Positions 1 to 12,448 of a stretch of 64,000 bases of DNA are shown here, piece by piece. This DNA is from Phyllostachys edulis. Taxonomy: Eukaryota; Streptophyta; Magnoliopsida; Poales; Poaceae. The DNA is taken from assembly GCA_036346405.1 (NCBI GenBank), contig CM070566.1, forward strand, positions 12,705,533 through 12,769,532. Direction: 5' to 3'. How positions within the stretch are numbered: the stretch's first letter is position 1; the number at the start of each line of letters is the position of its first letter. A model generated the notes under the pieces. The model saw only the letters and a program-made list of their open reading frames with translations. It was not told the DNA's origin and ran no database searches. Position numbers and translations under genes: made by a program.

Positions 1-1688
1 TATGAATATTCTCGGATACAAATATGAATCAAATGTTGTAACGAATATGAATGTGAATCTAATGCTTACCCAATTTGGTCAAATTCAAATATCAATATAA
101 TGAAGTTTTATACAATAAGTTTAAACTCCAAATTTCTACAAATAGATTTCCAATGTATAGAATCACATGTCAAACTCCCAAAACAACGACTCTAATACCA
201 CAAAGTGGCGGAGATGGACCGAGGCGGTGGTGCGACAAATGAGGTTGGCGGCGGCGGATCAACAGTTAGGGCAACTACTCAACGTGGCTAGACACTAGAT
301 ATTGAAGTCTAAACTAATATCTACTGGCTACTACAGTGCTAAACGTGCGCTCGATGCTCAAAACGCGTGACACAACTAGTTCTTCCATGACGACTTGCGG
401 CGCTGAACGAGGTTAATCTGCGGCTACGCTACGGCCATCTACGAGCTTCATTGACTAGCCTAGAAGGTTTATAAGATGAAAAAGGCTATGGGAATGCAAG
501 GGCTCACCTGGAAACCAGGTGAGGAAGGAGATCGGTGCGGGAGCGGCATTGCGTGCTCCAGGCCGGCGACGAGGACGGAGGATTGTCGACGTCTTTAGTG
601 CATAGAACAGAAAAAGGAGGCATGCATTAGAGAGAGGAGATCAAGGCAATCAAGATGCATGAGATGATGAAGGCAAATGCTCAACGAACAAGGCGGGAGA
701 AGGCGGCGACGACGCCAAGCGCAGCCAAGCGAAACTCTCATGACAACGACATTTATTTACTTTTTCGTCTCTATGAGGAAACAAGCACAGAGGAGGTGAG
801 CATACGGAAGAGGGAGTCAAGGCGACCACAATGCACAAGATGATGAAGCCGAGACTCACCCCGCCACTGAATCCAATGGTGAAGCCGGCAGCTAGATTTG
901 CGGGAGAATGCTTGTTCTTGATTACCTGAGGCGGAGAAGAGGGAAAAAAGTGGGGAATAAGCAGCGGGGAGGTTGATGAACACGGTGATGCTCTTGGCCG
1001 ATGCTTAAATAGCGAGGAGCGGTGGCGAGATTTAACGCGGCGATACGGTGGTTCGGGGCAAGATCTCGTAGCGCGCGCGAGAGAACGCCAAGGCGCAGTG
1101 AGGTGACAAGGTCACGGCGAGATGAGAGGGAGCGAGAGGCTCAAGGTGAAGGCTTGACGTAGCTCTGGTACATGCGGCTCGAGCGTATAACACAACGGGT
1201 GACGAGCAAGCGAGTTGGCGCGCGGGGGGAGAAGATAAACAGTAAGGCGCCTTGACAGGTGGGACCTACATGCCAGCGAACACGAGTGAGCTGGGCCGCA
1301 TGGCTTGCGCCGGAGATGGGCCTACAAGGCTGGTCTGGTCATGAGGGAGAAAGCAAGTGCTAGGCTGCTAGGCTGAGGCGTGTGGGAACGGGCCGAGGGG
1401 AGAGAGGGAGGCTAGGCCGGTGGGGAAAGAATTGTCCCGAGAGGAGAGAGAGATAGAGAAAAAGGTTTGAACTTTCAGAATTGAATTCAAAATTCAAATT
1501 CAAATTCTGAGGAAATTTAACACATTATTTAACTTGTAGTTTTTATAATTCCTGCTTGGAGTAAGGAATTTGATTTACCTTTTTGAATGCAAAGCCAACT
1601 TTGTTGAATTTCTCAAAATACAACAAAAGTTTTTGAAATCCAAGAAATTCATGCAAGTTTCAAAATATTAAATAATTAGGTTGTTACA
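1..1688 (-). mobile_element. Gypsy LTR-like repeat, first copy of a long direct repeat
   Basis: This stretch matches 60797-62245 almost base for base apart from indels. Read on the minus strand it opens with TGTAACAACC at 1688, the usual opening of grass Ty3/gypsy LTRs. Near 190-200 it shows a primer-binding-like TGGTATTAGAG, so it is probably a degenerate 5' LTR in minus orientation. The first 180 bases also match the tail of another repeat (20600-20800 and 60730-60970). Short ORFs here do not keep the same frame in both copies and look non-coding. No internal domain of a retrotransposon follows, so the family assignment is inferred. Confidence 0.6.
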
Positions 1689-1997
1689 AAGGGGCGGCGG
1701 AGGTTCAGGACCTTACAAAGCACGGACAAATACTTTTCCACTTGAAGCACGTGTGTGCCTAGATGGGTAAGAGCAAATACCCTTTGCTATCACCACCAGA
1801 CCACTGGCCCGTCGTTGTGAACATGACAATGAAATACTGTGACAAATGAGTTGCGTGTCGGGATGGGGCTATCAATGTCAATGTTTGAAAATAACTTTTG
1901 AGGGGAAAAAAAATCTCGGCCCATCTCATTGTCATTATCTATGACAAAAGAAAACAGTAATGAGTGAAAATTGACTTTGTGAATTTCTAGACTTCAC
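1689..1997. repeat. Interspersed repeat shared with 17.4 kb and 62.3 kb
   Basis: The sequence from about 1775 (CTTTGCTATCACCACCAGACC) to 1997 recurs at 17435-17655 and 62310-62525. The three copies differ by scattered substitutions and small indels. In this copy the repeat stops at ACTTCAC, where a copia LTR begins. The other two copies read on into CTCAACTTTAAAG, so they show the uninterrupted site. No coding potential is visible. Confidence 0.7.
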
Positions 1998-3014
1998 TGT
2001 TGAGTATATAAGCATTTTTTGAATTACTTTAATCTAGAAATATGTTAGATAAAACATGGAAAATACTCTAGCTATTTTCACAAAGCAGATAACCAAGAAC
2101 ACTATAGACATACCAGATTCTAGAAGGATAGAAGCTAGCATACCTATCTCAGTGTTCTAGACAACAACAGATAGTAAAGCAAACCAGGTAATAAAAGAGA
2201 GATAGCCATACCCAGATTCAGTGCAAGAAGAAGCTGCAGCAGAGTTCTTGATGAGGACGTCGTTCATCATGGTGTAGTGGACGTTGTGGTAGTAGGCGTG
2301 CAGTTGATGTAGAACGAAAGTGAGGAGCAATGAAAGCGATCGCGTGAACGCTCCCCAAAAACCTTATTCGCCTTGCTCGTGCAAGCCTTCAAGGACGAAG
2401 GTTCAGAGGTTCGCTTCTCCCGGCGGCCGTGACATCGCGTTCTCGCCGGATGGAGATTGCCGAGACAAAGAACAAAACCAAGAGTTCTCAATTGTGGATG
2501 TGGAAAACTCGAACCGTAACCAAGATTTCGGTTCTCTTAAATAGTTAAAAGCAAAGAGTCCAAAGGCCAACAGTTGCCATTGATTCGATAGAGTTCAAAG
2601 GCCAACAGTTGCCATTGATTCGCCATCAAGAAGCAGAACTCTGTTCTTTTTAATAGCCAAAAACAAAGAGACCAGAGACCAAAGGTTGCCAATGATTCGC
2701 CAGCAATTACGAGTTAGTGTGTTTCGATTTTCGAATAGATAAAGAAAATCACGCCCACACCTAACACGCCTACGCGTGCGCACACGCACACGCACACGCA
2801 CTGCTCGGCTCGACGAGCGAGCGAGCGCGCACGTGTGTTGGCTCTTTCCAATTCCACAAGAGGGGATACCACGTTCCACCTTATAAAGTGGTGTAACTCC
2901 CCTTCATCCCTCCATGTGGGACTAAACAGTTTTAGCACGTGCACATGGGCCTTTATGATTTACCAGGAATTAATTAGAATATAAATTTGGGCCTAGCCCA
3001 TATTAATTCCAACA
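1998..3014 (-). mobile_element. 3' LTR of copia element A
   Basis: The plus strand runs from TGTTGAG to CCAACA, which on the minus strand is an LTR starting TGTTGGAATT and ending CTCAACA (1017 bp). On the minus strand it is preceded by a polypurine tract, GGTGGGGGAT (3015-3024), the expected priming site just before a 3' LTR. The LTR carries a short CACACG-type microsatellite near 2778-2800. The left flank is the repeat above, interrupted after TTCAC. The matching duplication at the far end cannot be found because the element is truncated. Confidence 0.8.
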
Positions 3015-5362
3015 ATCCCCCACCAGATCTTAAGGGCACATGTCAAATGCCTTGATCCACAGTGTTGTTTTAATATACCAGTGTTTTGATGGAGACCGGT
3101 TAAGGTTGAACATCCACCTAGAACAGAAGCTACACTTATCCACAACTACACAATTGACTAAGCCTTAAATTGACAGTTTTGTGTGAATAAGTTTCACTTA
3201 AGTCCTTAACTGATACTAGGCTGTCAGGCATCCCCGCGGGTTAGAACATATAAGTCATACTCTGGCCTATTCATGAGCTTCCTAGAAATTACCCTATTTC
3301 ATAGGCTGTGACTAGCAATCGAGCTCATATAGGTGTGTTCTTTCAAGAGCGCTCAGAGGACAAAGCATCTTTGCTTTAACAAGCCATAGAACACATTAAG
3401 ATAAAAATCAACCTGCCATATAGATTTAGGAGAGAATTGCATCTCCAATGGAGTGGGTCTATAAAGGTACTCTCCTCCCGCTAACCAATAGCTTGTTTCG
3501 CTAATCCTACTTCACGGGATCTCCGATCACATAGGATGGGTTACCACTATGGTATAACTCACGTGGGTCTCAAACCCATCTCCCTCGATGCATTTTCTAT
3601 CACATTCCGTGATAAACCCTTTGTGAAGGGATCGCCACATTCTTAGCTGTTTGGATATAATCCAAAGTTATTACTCTGAGTTTCTCATTTTCCGATGCAT
3701 TTCATCTTTCTTCACATGTCTTGATGACTTCATATTATCCTTAGAACTGTTCACCTTGACGATCACAGTTTGATTGTCACAGTTCATCAGAATAGCCGGT
3801 ACCGGTTTTTCAACCATCGGCAAATCCATGAAGAGCTCACGAAGCCATTCGGCTTCAACAGGGCAAGATATCTAATGATGTGAGTTCTGCTTCCATTGTT
3901 GACCTCGTTAAGATGGTGCGCTTGCAAGACTTCCATGAAACAAATACCACCTCCAAGTATGAATAAATATCCACTTGTGGCCTTAATCTCATCAAGATCG
4001 ATATCCAGTTTGAATCGCTATAACCCTCCAAGACTTAGGGTACCGGTATAATGAATGCCATAGCTCATAGTACTCTTTAGATAGCGATTACCCTCTCAAG
4101 AGCATGCCAATGATCATCTCCTAGATTGAAAACAAACGGCTTAGTTTGCTCACAAAGAAACGAGATGTCGCCTGTACCGCTTAGCTAAATACATGAGTGA
4201 ACCAATTATCCGAGAATATCTCAATTGGTCTCTAGCTATTCTCCGATTCTTCCTAAGCAACACGCTTAGGATCATAAGGTGTTGGAGAAGATTTGTAGTC
4301 GCTATAACCAAAACGACTCGTAACCTTTTTCCACATAATGGGATTGCAACAATGTAATCCCACCATCATCACTCTCTCAACGATTTTGATGTTCAAGATA
4401 ACATCACCTACTCCCAGATCTTTCATCTCAAAATTTCGAGACAAGAAATCCTTGACCTCCTTAATCACATTAAGGTTGGTCCTAAAAATCAGTATGTCAT
4501 CAACATACAGACATAGAATGACTCCCTCGCCCCCACCATGGCGATAATACACACATTTGTCAGCTTCATTCACAACAAAGCCTGCAGATGTTAAAGTTCT
4601 GTCGAACTTTTCATGCCACTGCTTAAGTGCTTATTTAAGACCATACAAAGATTTTAACAACTTGCACACCTTTCCTTCTTGACCATCTACTACAAATCCA
4701 TCTGGCTGTTCCATGTAAATTTCCTCGTCCAACTCTCCATTTAGGAAAGCCATCTTAACGTCCATCTGATGAACGAGAAGACCGTGTGAGGCGACCAGAG
4801 ATAGTAGTACTTAATAGTGGTCAATCTAGCAGTGAATAAGTATCAAAGAAATCTTCGCCTTCCTTTTGGGTATAACTCTTGGCCACAAGTCGTGCCTTGT
4901 ACTTCTCGATAGTACCATCAGCCTAAGTTTTTTTGAACACCCACTTACATCCTCTGAGTTTACAACCATAAGGACGCCAATGACCTCCCAAGTTCCATTA
5001 GAGATAATGGAATCCATTTCATTACTGACCGCTTCCTTCCGAAGATTCTCAGATCCGGAGAAGCATATGCTTGAAAATGGTACTTGGAGTATCATCCACA
5101 AGGTACACAATGAAATCAGACCAAAAGACTTTGCGTCCTTTGTCTTTTACTCTTCCTCGAGTTTCATTGTCTTCCTCCTCGTGAATTTGCTCGTGGGTTT
5201 GCTCAAAATATTCCATTGGAATGGCAGTTCAGAGTTGTATCGGGCTCGACTCGATAAACTAGGCATATCTTTCATCGGAAAAATATCCTCAAAGAATATA
5301 GCATCTCTCGACTCCATAACTGTACTGACAAGCACGTTAGGTACTCCAGATTTCACCACTAG
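3015..5362 (-). pseudogene. Copia element A pol remnant (reverse transcriptase and RNase H)
   Basis: This is the 3' half of a Ty1/copia polyprotein, read on the minus strand. At 4253-4573 the translation contains CLYVDDILIF, the YVDD active site of copia reverse transcriptase. At 4826-5110 it contains EAVSNEMDSIISNGTW, the start of the RVT_2 domain. Around 3935-4030 the frame gives YSDSNW..DLDEIKATSGY, the RNase H entry. Several stops and frameshifts break the frame, for example around 4630, 4800 and 4930. Gag, protease and most of integrase are absent because a gypsy-type element abuts at about 5363. The element cannot be functional. Open frames on the plus strand here, such as 4866-5408, are antisense shadows. 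Confidence 0.85.
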
Positions 5363-5800
5363 AAATCACCATGTTGTAAGCTTTCCTACGACGATCTCAT
5401 GGTCGTAAGTTTTTCTACGACCAGAACCTGATCGTAAGCTTTCCTACGATCAGTATCCAGTCATAAGTTCTTCTATGACTACAAAGCCCTAAAGATGAAA
5501 TCAACTATCGATTACCTTTAGATGCTCCACCTTTTCTTCTGGGGACAGGACCACCAGAATCTGGGGAGGCTCCATGGTCGATGGCTGGGGCTTCTCACAG
5601 ATGAGCTTGACCCGAGCGTCAATCTCTTCTTGTGAGAGGTCTGCAGGGATAAGGAAACTTTAAGTAAAGCCTAAATCAAAATCAACAAGGAAAAAGGCTA
5701 AGCTTAAGGTTATCTTACTCTCCGAGTAATCCCTCGTCGGGTCTGTTGGCCCCAAGTACCTCCACATCTAATGAGCCCTCTTCTTCAGAGGGCTGATGCG

Positions 5801-6452
5801 TCACGTGATGAAATCCTTCACCACGTGCCATCTGGTAAGCCCCTCTTCCTTCAAGTCTGCAATAGCTTGAATGAAAGAAGCGATCCGGTCAAGATCCTTG
5901 GGAGTCGAATCCCAAGCAGGAACCTTCTCGGCCGGCTTCCCGGCGAAGGAGAGGCTGTCCTCATTGGTTATCTCCCAATAGAACCAACTCTTCTTCCACC
6001 CCGGCCACAACGACCGGGTAAACATCTGAATGTACTCCCTCAACTTTCCATCGTGGAGCTTCAGACTGCAACTACCGGCGATTGCGCCTAGTCGAGTCAA
6101 TCCGTAGTAGTACCGGAACAACTCCAAATCAGCCGGAATCCCCAGGTAGGCCTCACATAGGTACACGAACACCCCCAACATTGTGATAGAGTTGGGGACA
6201 AGGTTCACCAACTCCACCTGGAAGTATTCGAGTACTAATGTGGGAAAAGGATGAGCGGGCAATCAAAGACCACACTCACAGAATGCCTGGAATACGGGGC
6301 TTTGCCCCCATCTCCTCCGACGGCCAGTGCTGCCTGGTAGCCTCGATCCACTTCACGAATTCCATCTTCGGGATCTTCTCGGAGTCGACCAAAGCTCTGA
6401 TTTTGGCCGCATCCATCTCCGATTCGTCACACTGGAAAGCGGCTCCAGCCAT
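5801..6452 (-). pseudogene. Gag-region protein of element B, PF04195-like (putative gypsy type transposon)
   Basis: The minus-strand frame starts MAGAAFQCDESEMD at 6452 and runs to PRIPGIL near 6276. It then shifts into a second frame (6262-5801) containing LVNLVPNSITMLGVFVYLCEAYLGI and FRYYYGLTRLG. That pattern (hydrophobic LVxLxPNS, VHLCEAxLGI, YY.L) is what I know from the PF04195 domain found in the gag region of many grass gypsy elements. The biochemical role of that domain is not established. The break between the two frames around 6265 and the lack of a downstream pol make this a pseudogene fragment. Confidence 0.65.
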
Positions 6453-7151
6453 TTCTCCCAAAAGTCGAAGATTTGGATGTGGAAAGATTGGAGAAGAAAG
6501 CTCGATTTGGTCGACGGCGGAGAACTCGAAAGTTTGAACAGCAAGAGCAATTTGGGGGAAGGTAAAAGACTTTACTCTCACCCACGGTGAATATAAATAA
6601 CCACACGCCCGAAGTTAAAAAGACGTGGCTACCTAACGGTTGCCAATGCTTCGAGAACTGCTCCAACTGACAGATATGAAGGAGTTGATTGGGATTCTTA
6701 AATTTGTCTGCTCGAGGAAGTCAGGTCTGTTTTTTACACCTCAAGCAAAATTACCTTCTTGACCAAGTCTTTTTTTGGTCAACGCAACAACGATTGGAAA
6801 GAATCTACTTCCAACCACAAGATCAGAACCACTCGGTGATCGTAAGATCTCCTACGACCACCTTGAAAGTCGCAAGATTATTCCACAACTTTCTTGACCA
6901 AGTAAACTTCTGGTCAAATGAAACACCAGTTGAAGAGTTTTTCCTTCGACCACTTTTCTACGACCACTTACTGGTCGCAAGACCATCTACTTCTCCTTTC
7001 ACAAGTAAGTTATTTTCGCTTAAGCTGGGGCGCTAGATGACGAGGATATAACAATCCTCATTTAATCATTTATCTATAATTCGTATTATGGGTAATAATG
7101 ACGTCATATAACTCTTGAGTATACCCCTTAATATTCATAAGGGAGAAGCTG

Positions 7152-7320
7152 AAGGCCGTAAGTCCCCCTACGACCACCCTGTCGTCGTGGGTCTTCCTAC
7201 GACTACCCCATAGTCGTAAGTCCTTCTACGACTACCTCATGATCGTAAGCTCTACTACGATCGATCTGTGGTTGTAGGCTCTTCTACGACCACCACCTGG
7301 TCGTAAGCCCTTCTACAACC
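7152..7320. repeat. Array of short GTCGTA...TACGAC hairpin units inside element B
   Basis: About five degenerate units of roughly 35 bases each carry GTCGTAAG, a short spacer and CTACGAC, so each unit is self-complementary. Related units occur at 5373-5480 and, more loosely, at 6838-7000. They lie in the LTR region of element B. Confidence 0.7.
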
Positions 7321-7833
7321 AGTCCCTAGTCGATAAGGCTCACAGACATGTGGGCCTAGTCGATCAGGGAATCTTATGTACCATATCCAAGGATATGAGC
7401 AATCAATTATGCTGTTATTCCCTAGAATAACGGCATGATTTAACTCCCTGTTATGATGATAATTGCTTGGCAACGTGGGAACGTTACAGCTCCCATAATA
7501 ACCTCCGGTAACGGCTCCACGATCTGGTGCGTTAAGGTGACCTTTATACTGAAGATCCAACGGCGCACCCCAAAGACAGTATAAAAGGCAAGAATCATCA
7601 GGACAGTGGAGAGAGATCCGAAGATCATTAGAAGCAAAATACTCTAGTCTTTGGTTCCATCTTGTAATCCAGCATACTCAATACCTACACACAAGAGTAG
7701 GGTTATTATTCTCCCAGGAGAAGGCCCGAACCTATATAAAAATCCCTGTGTCTCCATCTCTGAGTGATTTTGAGCCTAGAGGAACTCCCAAATCAAACAA
7801 TCTTTACGTAAGTTTGGTCCTAAAACACCGACA

Positions 7834-9509
7834 GTAAGCATTTTCTTTTCCAAAGTTAACACATGATTCACAAGTCTTGGCCTTAATGGCTCTAGCATGT
7901 TTCTCCTTAAGAAAATCAACTTCAAGCTTATAGGCTGCACATGAGGCATAGGGAGTAGACTCAATTGTGTCCTTAAGCTTGGCATATTTAGCTCTAACTG
8001 CTTCTAAGATATCTTTAATTTCATGTTCACGTTCTAAGCTGAAAGAGCAAAAGCTAGATTAAACATTAGCAGAAGCAACCAAGTTGCTAGACTCTAAGCA
8101 TTTTTCACATGGAGCAGATTTAACATCAATTAGCTTAGTCCTAGCATTTTCAAGTTGGTGCAAAGCAATATCATGAGCAGATTGCAGTTTAGCAAATTCA
8201 GAGTGTAGAGCATGGCAAGATGAACATTCATCAGATTCAAGAGTCTTAGCATTTACAAGTTCTAAAGTCAAATTATCTACTTGTGACTCTAAGTTCTTAT
8301 TCCTAGCCATGATAAACTCTAATGCCTTATCCTGACTCATGAGTTGCTCATACATATTGTCGCATCTAGCAGAAAGAACATCATAGGAGGGAGGTACCTC
8401 ATCGTTGTCATCGTCGTTTATTTAAGTAAACTATGAATCCTGAGCCGTTGAAGTCCTTAGTCTTCCCTTTCTTGTCTTGAGGAGCTCCTCCTCCTTGTCC
8501 TCCTCGCTCCCGAGTCCACATCGCTCATGGATTGCTCTCCAAAGCTGCAAGGACCCGTGAGCAGCCTTCATGAGCTTGGCAAAGATCAAACTTGGGCTTG
8601 CTCCTCGAGGCTTCTTCCAGCAGCTTTTATCCTTGCGGTTGCCCTTACCTTTCAGCTTGGGGCGCTTGTCTGAATATGATAAAGCTCTCCACACTCATAG
8701 CATGTCACAGGGCCACCTCTCTTCTTGTTTCTAACGTTGTTATAGGCCCGTGTGACTTTCTTGGCTAAAAGAGCTAAATCAGCCTCAGGAAGACTCTCAA
8801 ACTCTTCTTCTTGAATTGCAGATAAACATGCAAGAGAAAATCCAGAAGAAGACTCAGAAGAACCATCAGAAGTTCTTTTAAGAGGATCAGCTACCAAAGT
8901 CATGTTATCCTTCTTAGGAAGACTACCTCTCTTGATCTCATGAGTCTTGAGCTTGCTATAAAGCAGCTCCAAAGTGAGACTAGAGAGATCGACGTTCTCC
9001 TCATTGGCAGTAGCCTTCATCTCCAACTCCTTGGTGTTGATTACAACCAAGAGGTGGGTGGCATTCTCAGATTGAGAGTACTCAATGTCAACAGCTCTTA
9101 TCTGATTGATCACCTTGTTGAAGCGAGTAAAAATGTCATCGATGCTCTCGCCAGGACGCATCTCGAATTTGTTATACTCTCGCTTGTAGACCGTCTGGCG
9201 CACTTGCTTGATTTGGGACGATCCCTCATGGTAAGTTTCGAGGGTGTGCCAAATCTCATGTGCGGTCTCAAGATTGCAAATCCTATTGTACTCCTGTCTA
9301 CCAAGCCCACCATATAGGAGATTCTTTGCCTTATGGTTGTTTGCCAAGAGGGTCTTTGGCCGTGAAGCAACTTTGGGCAAAACGAGTGAGCTCGAACAAC
9401 CTCCCATATAGCTTGTCCTTCGCTTCTAAAGGAAGACTCGTATGCGATTCTTCCAATAGGCATAGTTGAGCCCATCAAAGATATGCGGCTTGATCGAGTA
9501 CTTATCCAT
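7834..9509 (-). pseudogene. Copia element C gag remnant
   Basis: This would be a copia gag protein that packages element RNA. The minus-strand start MDKYSIKPHIFDGLNYAYW is at 9509, just inside the primer-binding site. A frameshift or stop near 9420 leads into the long frame 9407-8652, containing LETAHEIWHTLETYHEG, the UBN2-type gag core, and ending in the zinc-knuckle start CYECGELYHI. A further shift gives 8694-8431 (lysine-rich linker) and 8355-8059, a predicted coiled coil with CSSCHALHSEFAKL and CEKCLESSNL. The frame is last recognisable as FGKENAYC at 7834, where element B begins, so protease and pol are missing. Multiple shifts mean it is dead. Confidence 0.85.
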
Positions 9510-9552
9510 CACCAAGTTCAGTGACCGGTTAAGATCAAGATTGAACTAACCG

Positions 9553-9565
9553 GGCTCTGATACCA
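9553..9565 (-). other. Primer-binding site of copia element C
   Basis: The minus strand reads TGGTATCAGAGCC, complementary to the 3' end of initiator methionine tRNA. It lies two bases inside the end of the LTR (CCAACA), as expected for minus-strand DNA priming. Confidence 0.85.
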
Positions 9566-9774
9566 CTTGTTGGACCGAAAAGGCGACTAAAGGGGGGGTG
9601 AATAGGAGCACGCTCACTTTTTCACTTTGATCGGATTCAACACCAATTTCACTCCAATAGCTATGCAAGCTATGAAGATCAATAAACAAGTACAGCGGAA
9701 GACTTGTATTGAATCCAATCTAACCCCAAAGCAAAAATAGACCAAATATGCCAAAAGCTCAAACCCTAATTTAG

Positions 9775-9885
9775 GGGTCCGGTCCGACCGACGACAAATG
9801 TGCGGTCTGACCACTTAGTCCGGTCTGACCAGCGGCAAAAGGGCGGTCTGACTGGCAACCAAAGGTCGGACTGACCGGATGCACG
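9775..9885. repeat. CGGTCTGACC motif cluster in the LTR of element C
   Basis: About five spaced copies of a CGGTCTGACCGG-like motif occur here. Each is partly palindromic (GGTC..GACC). They lie in the outer half of the LTR. Confidence 0.7.
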
Positions 9886-10897
9886 ATGAACAGGGCAGAC
9901 AACCCGAAAACCAAAACTCAAATCGGTCTATCTTTTGATCTGTGACTCCAAACCTTACCAAACTTGAGACACACCTTCTCTAAGATATTAGGAACCTATT
10001 CCAATCAATGATCGTGAAGATCCATACCAAAGTTCCTATCTTTTTTAGATTGAACGAAGGTTGCTCCAAAACTGAGTCAAGGTCGAAATATGATCTAAAA
10101 GACTTGCTCGTGGGTGATTGATGATTAAGATGATCCTAGATGTATTCCCACATATCACAGTAAGCTAGATCAAGGCAAGAAATCAAGAGAAAACTCGCGG
10201 ATCAAAAAAAGACTCAAAATAACGAAATAGAGAGGAAGAACACAAAGAGACACATCTTTGAGAAATCTTTCCTTGGATTGATTTGATATGATGTTGGTTT
10301 ATAGCCACTCCATCAAGGAGGACAAAGACTCAACACGTGAGCACAAAATCAAATCCAACTCTCTAGAACCCTAACCTCCCACTAATCTCTCCAAAATCCT
10401 AAGAACACAAAACTAGGGTTTCACAAAATGAAGGGTTGAGAGGTGCTAGCCAGCACCCTCTCCTATTTATAGTGGAGGCTAAACCTTCTAGAAGATTGAA
10501 CCCTAATGGGCACCCGTTAGGCCTACACACAACGGGTTACACTTACGCACGTATTTTAAAGCACCGTCTTCATCTCTTTTTGACCTAATCTGCTTCTCCT
10601 TGCGTCGTCTTGCGTCGCGGGTTCGCAAAAGGTCACAAAGGCGGTATTTAGGTAAAATTACCAAAATACCCCTTCTCGGTCTTTCTCCAAAAACCGAGTC
10701 CAATTTGCGTGAAGCACCTCCATGCTTCGTCACATGTAGGTTGATCAACGGCTCTCATCATGTCAGCAAGTCTCTCCCATCCGGCTCCCACCGAAACCAC
10801 CATGGCATTTGCACCGACCCCCGCGCCGCTTGATCCAACCCGTCGCACCGAACTGCTCGTTCGATCACCCTTGTCCTTTTTGCGCTATGCTTGACTC

Positions 10898-12218
10898 TGT
10901 TGGAAATATGCCCTAGAGGCAATCATAGAGATGATGATATTTCGTTGTATCCTTGATTTAATAAATGTTCCTTGAATATTGCCTTTGTGTTGATTAACAA
11001 GTATGTGACTTGTTTGTGAAACTCTTCACTTGTATGGTTATTCTAAAGATTGTCCCTAGTCGAGTTCATGTGAGGACACATGTGAATGATGGATTAGCAC
11101 ATGTATCGGTTGATGACCATGTTTCACGTGTCATAGACATGGAGATGTCAAACCAATAATGTGGACACATGTTTAGAACATGGGGTTGGACCGACCCAAC
11201 ATGAGACATAACAATTATACTTATGGTTCTCTCTACACAATGTGTACGCCTTGTCCTTAGACCCGAGATTGTCGCATGTACTTGAGATGTGAATCGACCT
11301 ACTTAGGGCTATCAAACGCCACTCAATGTGAACAGGTAGTTATAAAGGTAGCTTGGTTTGTCATGAAGCATGTCATGAGGCATGGTCACGAGATGGGATT
11401 TGCCCTCTCTACCGAGAGAGATATCTGGGCCCCTCGAGTGATCGGATCGAAATGCATGGCCATGCTACTTAAGGTTAAGAGTTAACCTAGTAAGGGATTC
11501 CAATCACGGGATCGAGAAAGAGTGGTCACTTGGAGCTCGACCGAATATCGTGAGGCAAAGGGATTGGCATGTACATAACGCTGTGATGGTTCGTCCGATA
11601 TGATCTTTGTGTACGTTTAGGAGTTGGCACGCCTTGCTAGAGACCGCTACCAACTATTGACCAAGTATGTATACTCGCGTCATGTCTAAACATACGTGAA
11701 CCTATAGGGTCACACACTTATGGGTTGAAGCCTAATTCGGATTGGATCCGAATTAGATCTGGCATTGAGTCCTAATGGGCCTCTATTAGTAGAAGCCCAT
11801 TGTAAGGATCGCCTATAAAAGGAGGGCAAGGGCGACGAGTTTGATGATGAGTTTTCGTGACACCATCAAACCTCGCCGCCACCCTCCCACGCCCTAGTCG
11901 CTTCCGCGGATCTAGTAGTCCGGCGTGCGACGCTTCCTCCGTGACGTGTGGATACCTTTTGAGGCGCCAGATCAGTAGCGTTGGACGAACCGCAAGAGAG
12001 GAGTCAGACGCGGACGCCATGACGAGGACGAGGAAGTAGTACGACTACTCTACCCCGACGCGGTCGCATCAACTTAGTACGACTACTCGCCTGACGTCGT
12101 GATCAATTCCAAGACCAAGGCCTAGTGGTAAGACCGTGATCTATAACTATAGTGATCTTGGTTTACGGGTAGAATTTTTATTAATTTGCGCTAGTGTAGC
12201 CTACCCGTGGCCCCTTCA
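10898..12218 (+). mobile_element. Solo copia LTR with GACTC target-site duplication
   Basis: A 1321 bp sequence starts TGTTGGAAATATGCCC and ends GTGGCCCCTTCA. It is flanked on both sides by GACTC (10893-10897 and 12219-12223). The opening is the one known for grass copia LTRs of the BARE/WIS/Angela type. No primer-binding site or polypurine tract adjoins it, so it is a solo LTR left by recombination between two LTRs. It lies within the LTR of element C, making it younger than C. Small ORFs inside are not meaningful. Confidence 0.92.
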
Positions 12219-12448
12219 GACTCCATTGACCTTACCCGGCAACTCTGGTCGTTCTGGACCTCAGCTCTCCAAGCTTAGTCCCGATCATCCTCCCTGTTGA
12301 CCGTCGTTGACCACCAAGCAACCTGCACAACAATAGACAAAGAAATCGATTCCGGGAACAAGTTCTTCGCAACTTGACCCACGTTAGTCAAAACATGCAT
12401 CATGCAACACATATGCATCAAACCCATGAACTTGACCCTAACCCAACA

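Larger units (their letters stand above)
5363..7833 (-). mobile_element. Gypsy-type element B, truncated, minus strand
   Basis: The right edge ends ACACCGACA at 7833, which on the minus strand is an LTR opening TGTCGGTGTTTTAGGACC, a form typical of rice gypsy elements related to RIRE2/Dasheng. The LTR appears to span about 6650-7833 and includes a TATATAGGTTCGGG stretch (7730-7745 region). An internal gag-like ORF follows at lower coordinates. Hairpin motifs of the LTR recur at 5373-5480, suggesting part of the second LTR. The left edge near 5363 is set only by the end of copia A homology, so it is approximate. No pol domain is seen. Confidence 0.6.
9568..12448 (-). mobile_element. 5' LTR of copia element C, interrupted by a nested solo LTR
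   Basis: The plus strand runs from TGTTGGACCG (9568) to CCCAACA (12448). Removing the nested LTR and one copy of its duplication leaves an LTR of about 1555 bp with TGTTGG...CCAACA ends. The primer-binding site and gag lie at lower coordinates, so this is the 5' LTR of a minus-strand element. On the right it abuts gypsy gag sequence, so element C probably inserted into that gypsy element. Its own 3' LTR is not found. The ends differ from those of copia A, so A and C are separate elements. Confidence 0.75.

Noticed and set aside
5371..5379. GTAAG as a target-site duplication of element B
   Set aside because: GTAAG also follows 7833, but GTAAG is part of the repeated motif of the element and occurs many times, so the match carries no weight.
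4866..5408. 180-residue plus-strand ORF
   Set aside because: It is antisense to the copia A reverse transcriptase region, whose minus-strand translation carries the real motifs.
1998..9568. Copia A and copia C as one element split by element B
   Set aside because: Gene order would fit, but the LTR ends differ: A opens TGTTGGAATT and ends CTCAACA, while C opens TGTTGGGTTAGG and ends GGTCCAACA on the minus strand.
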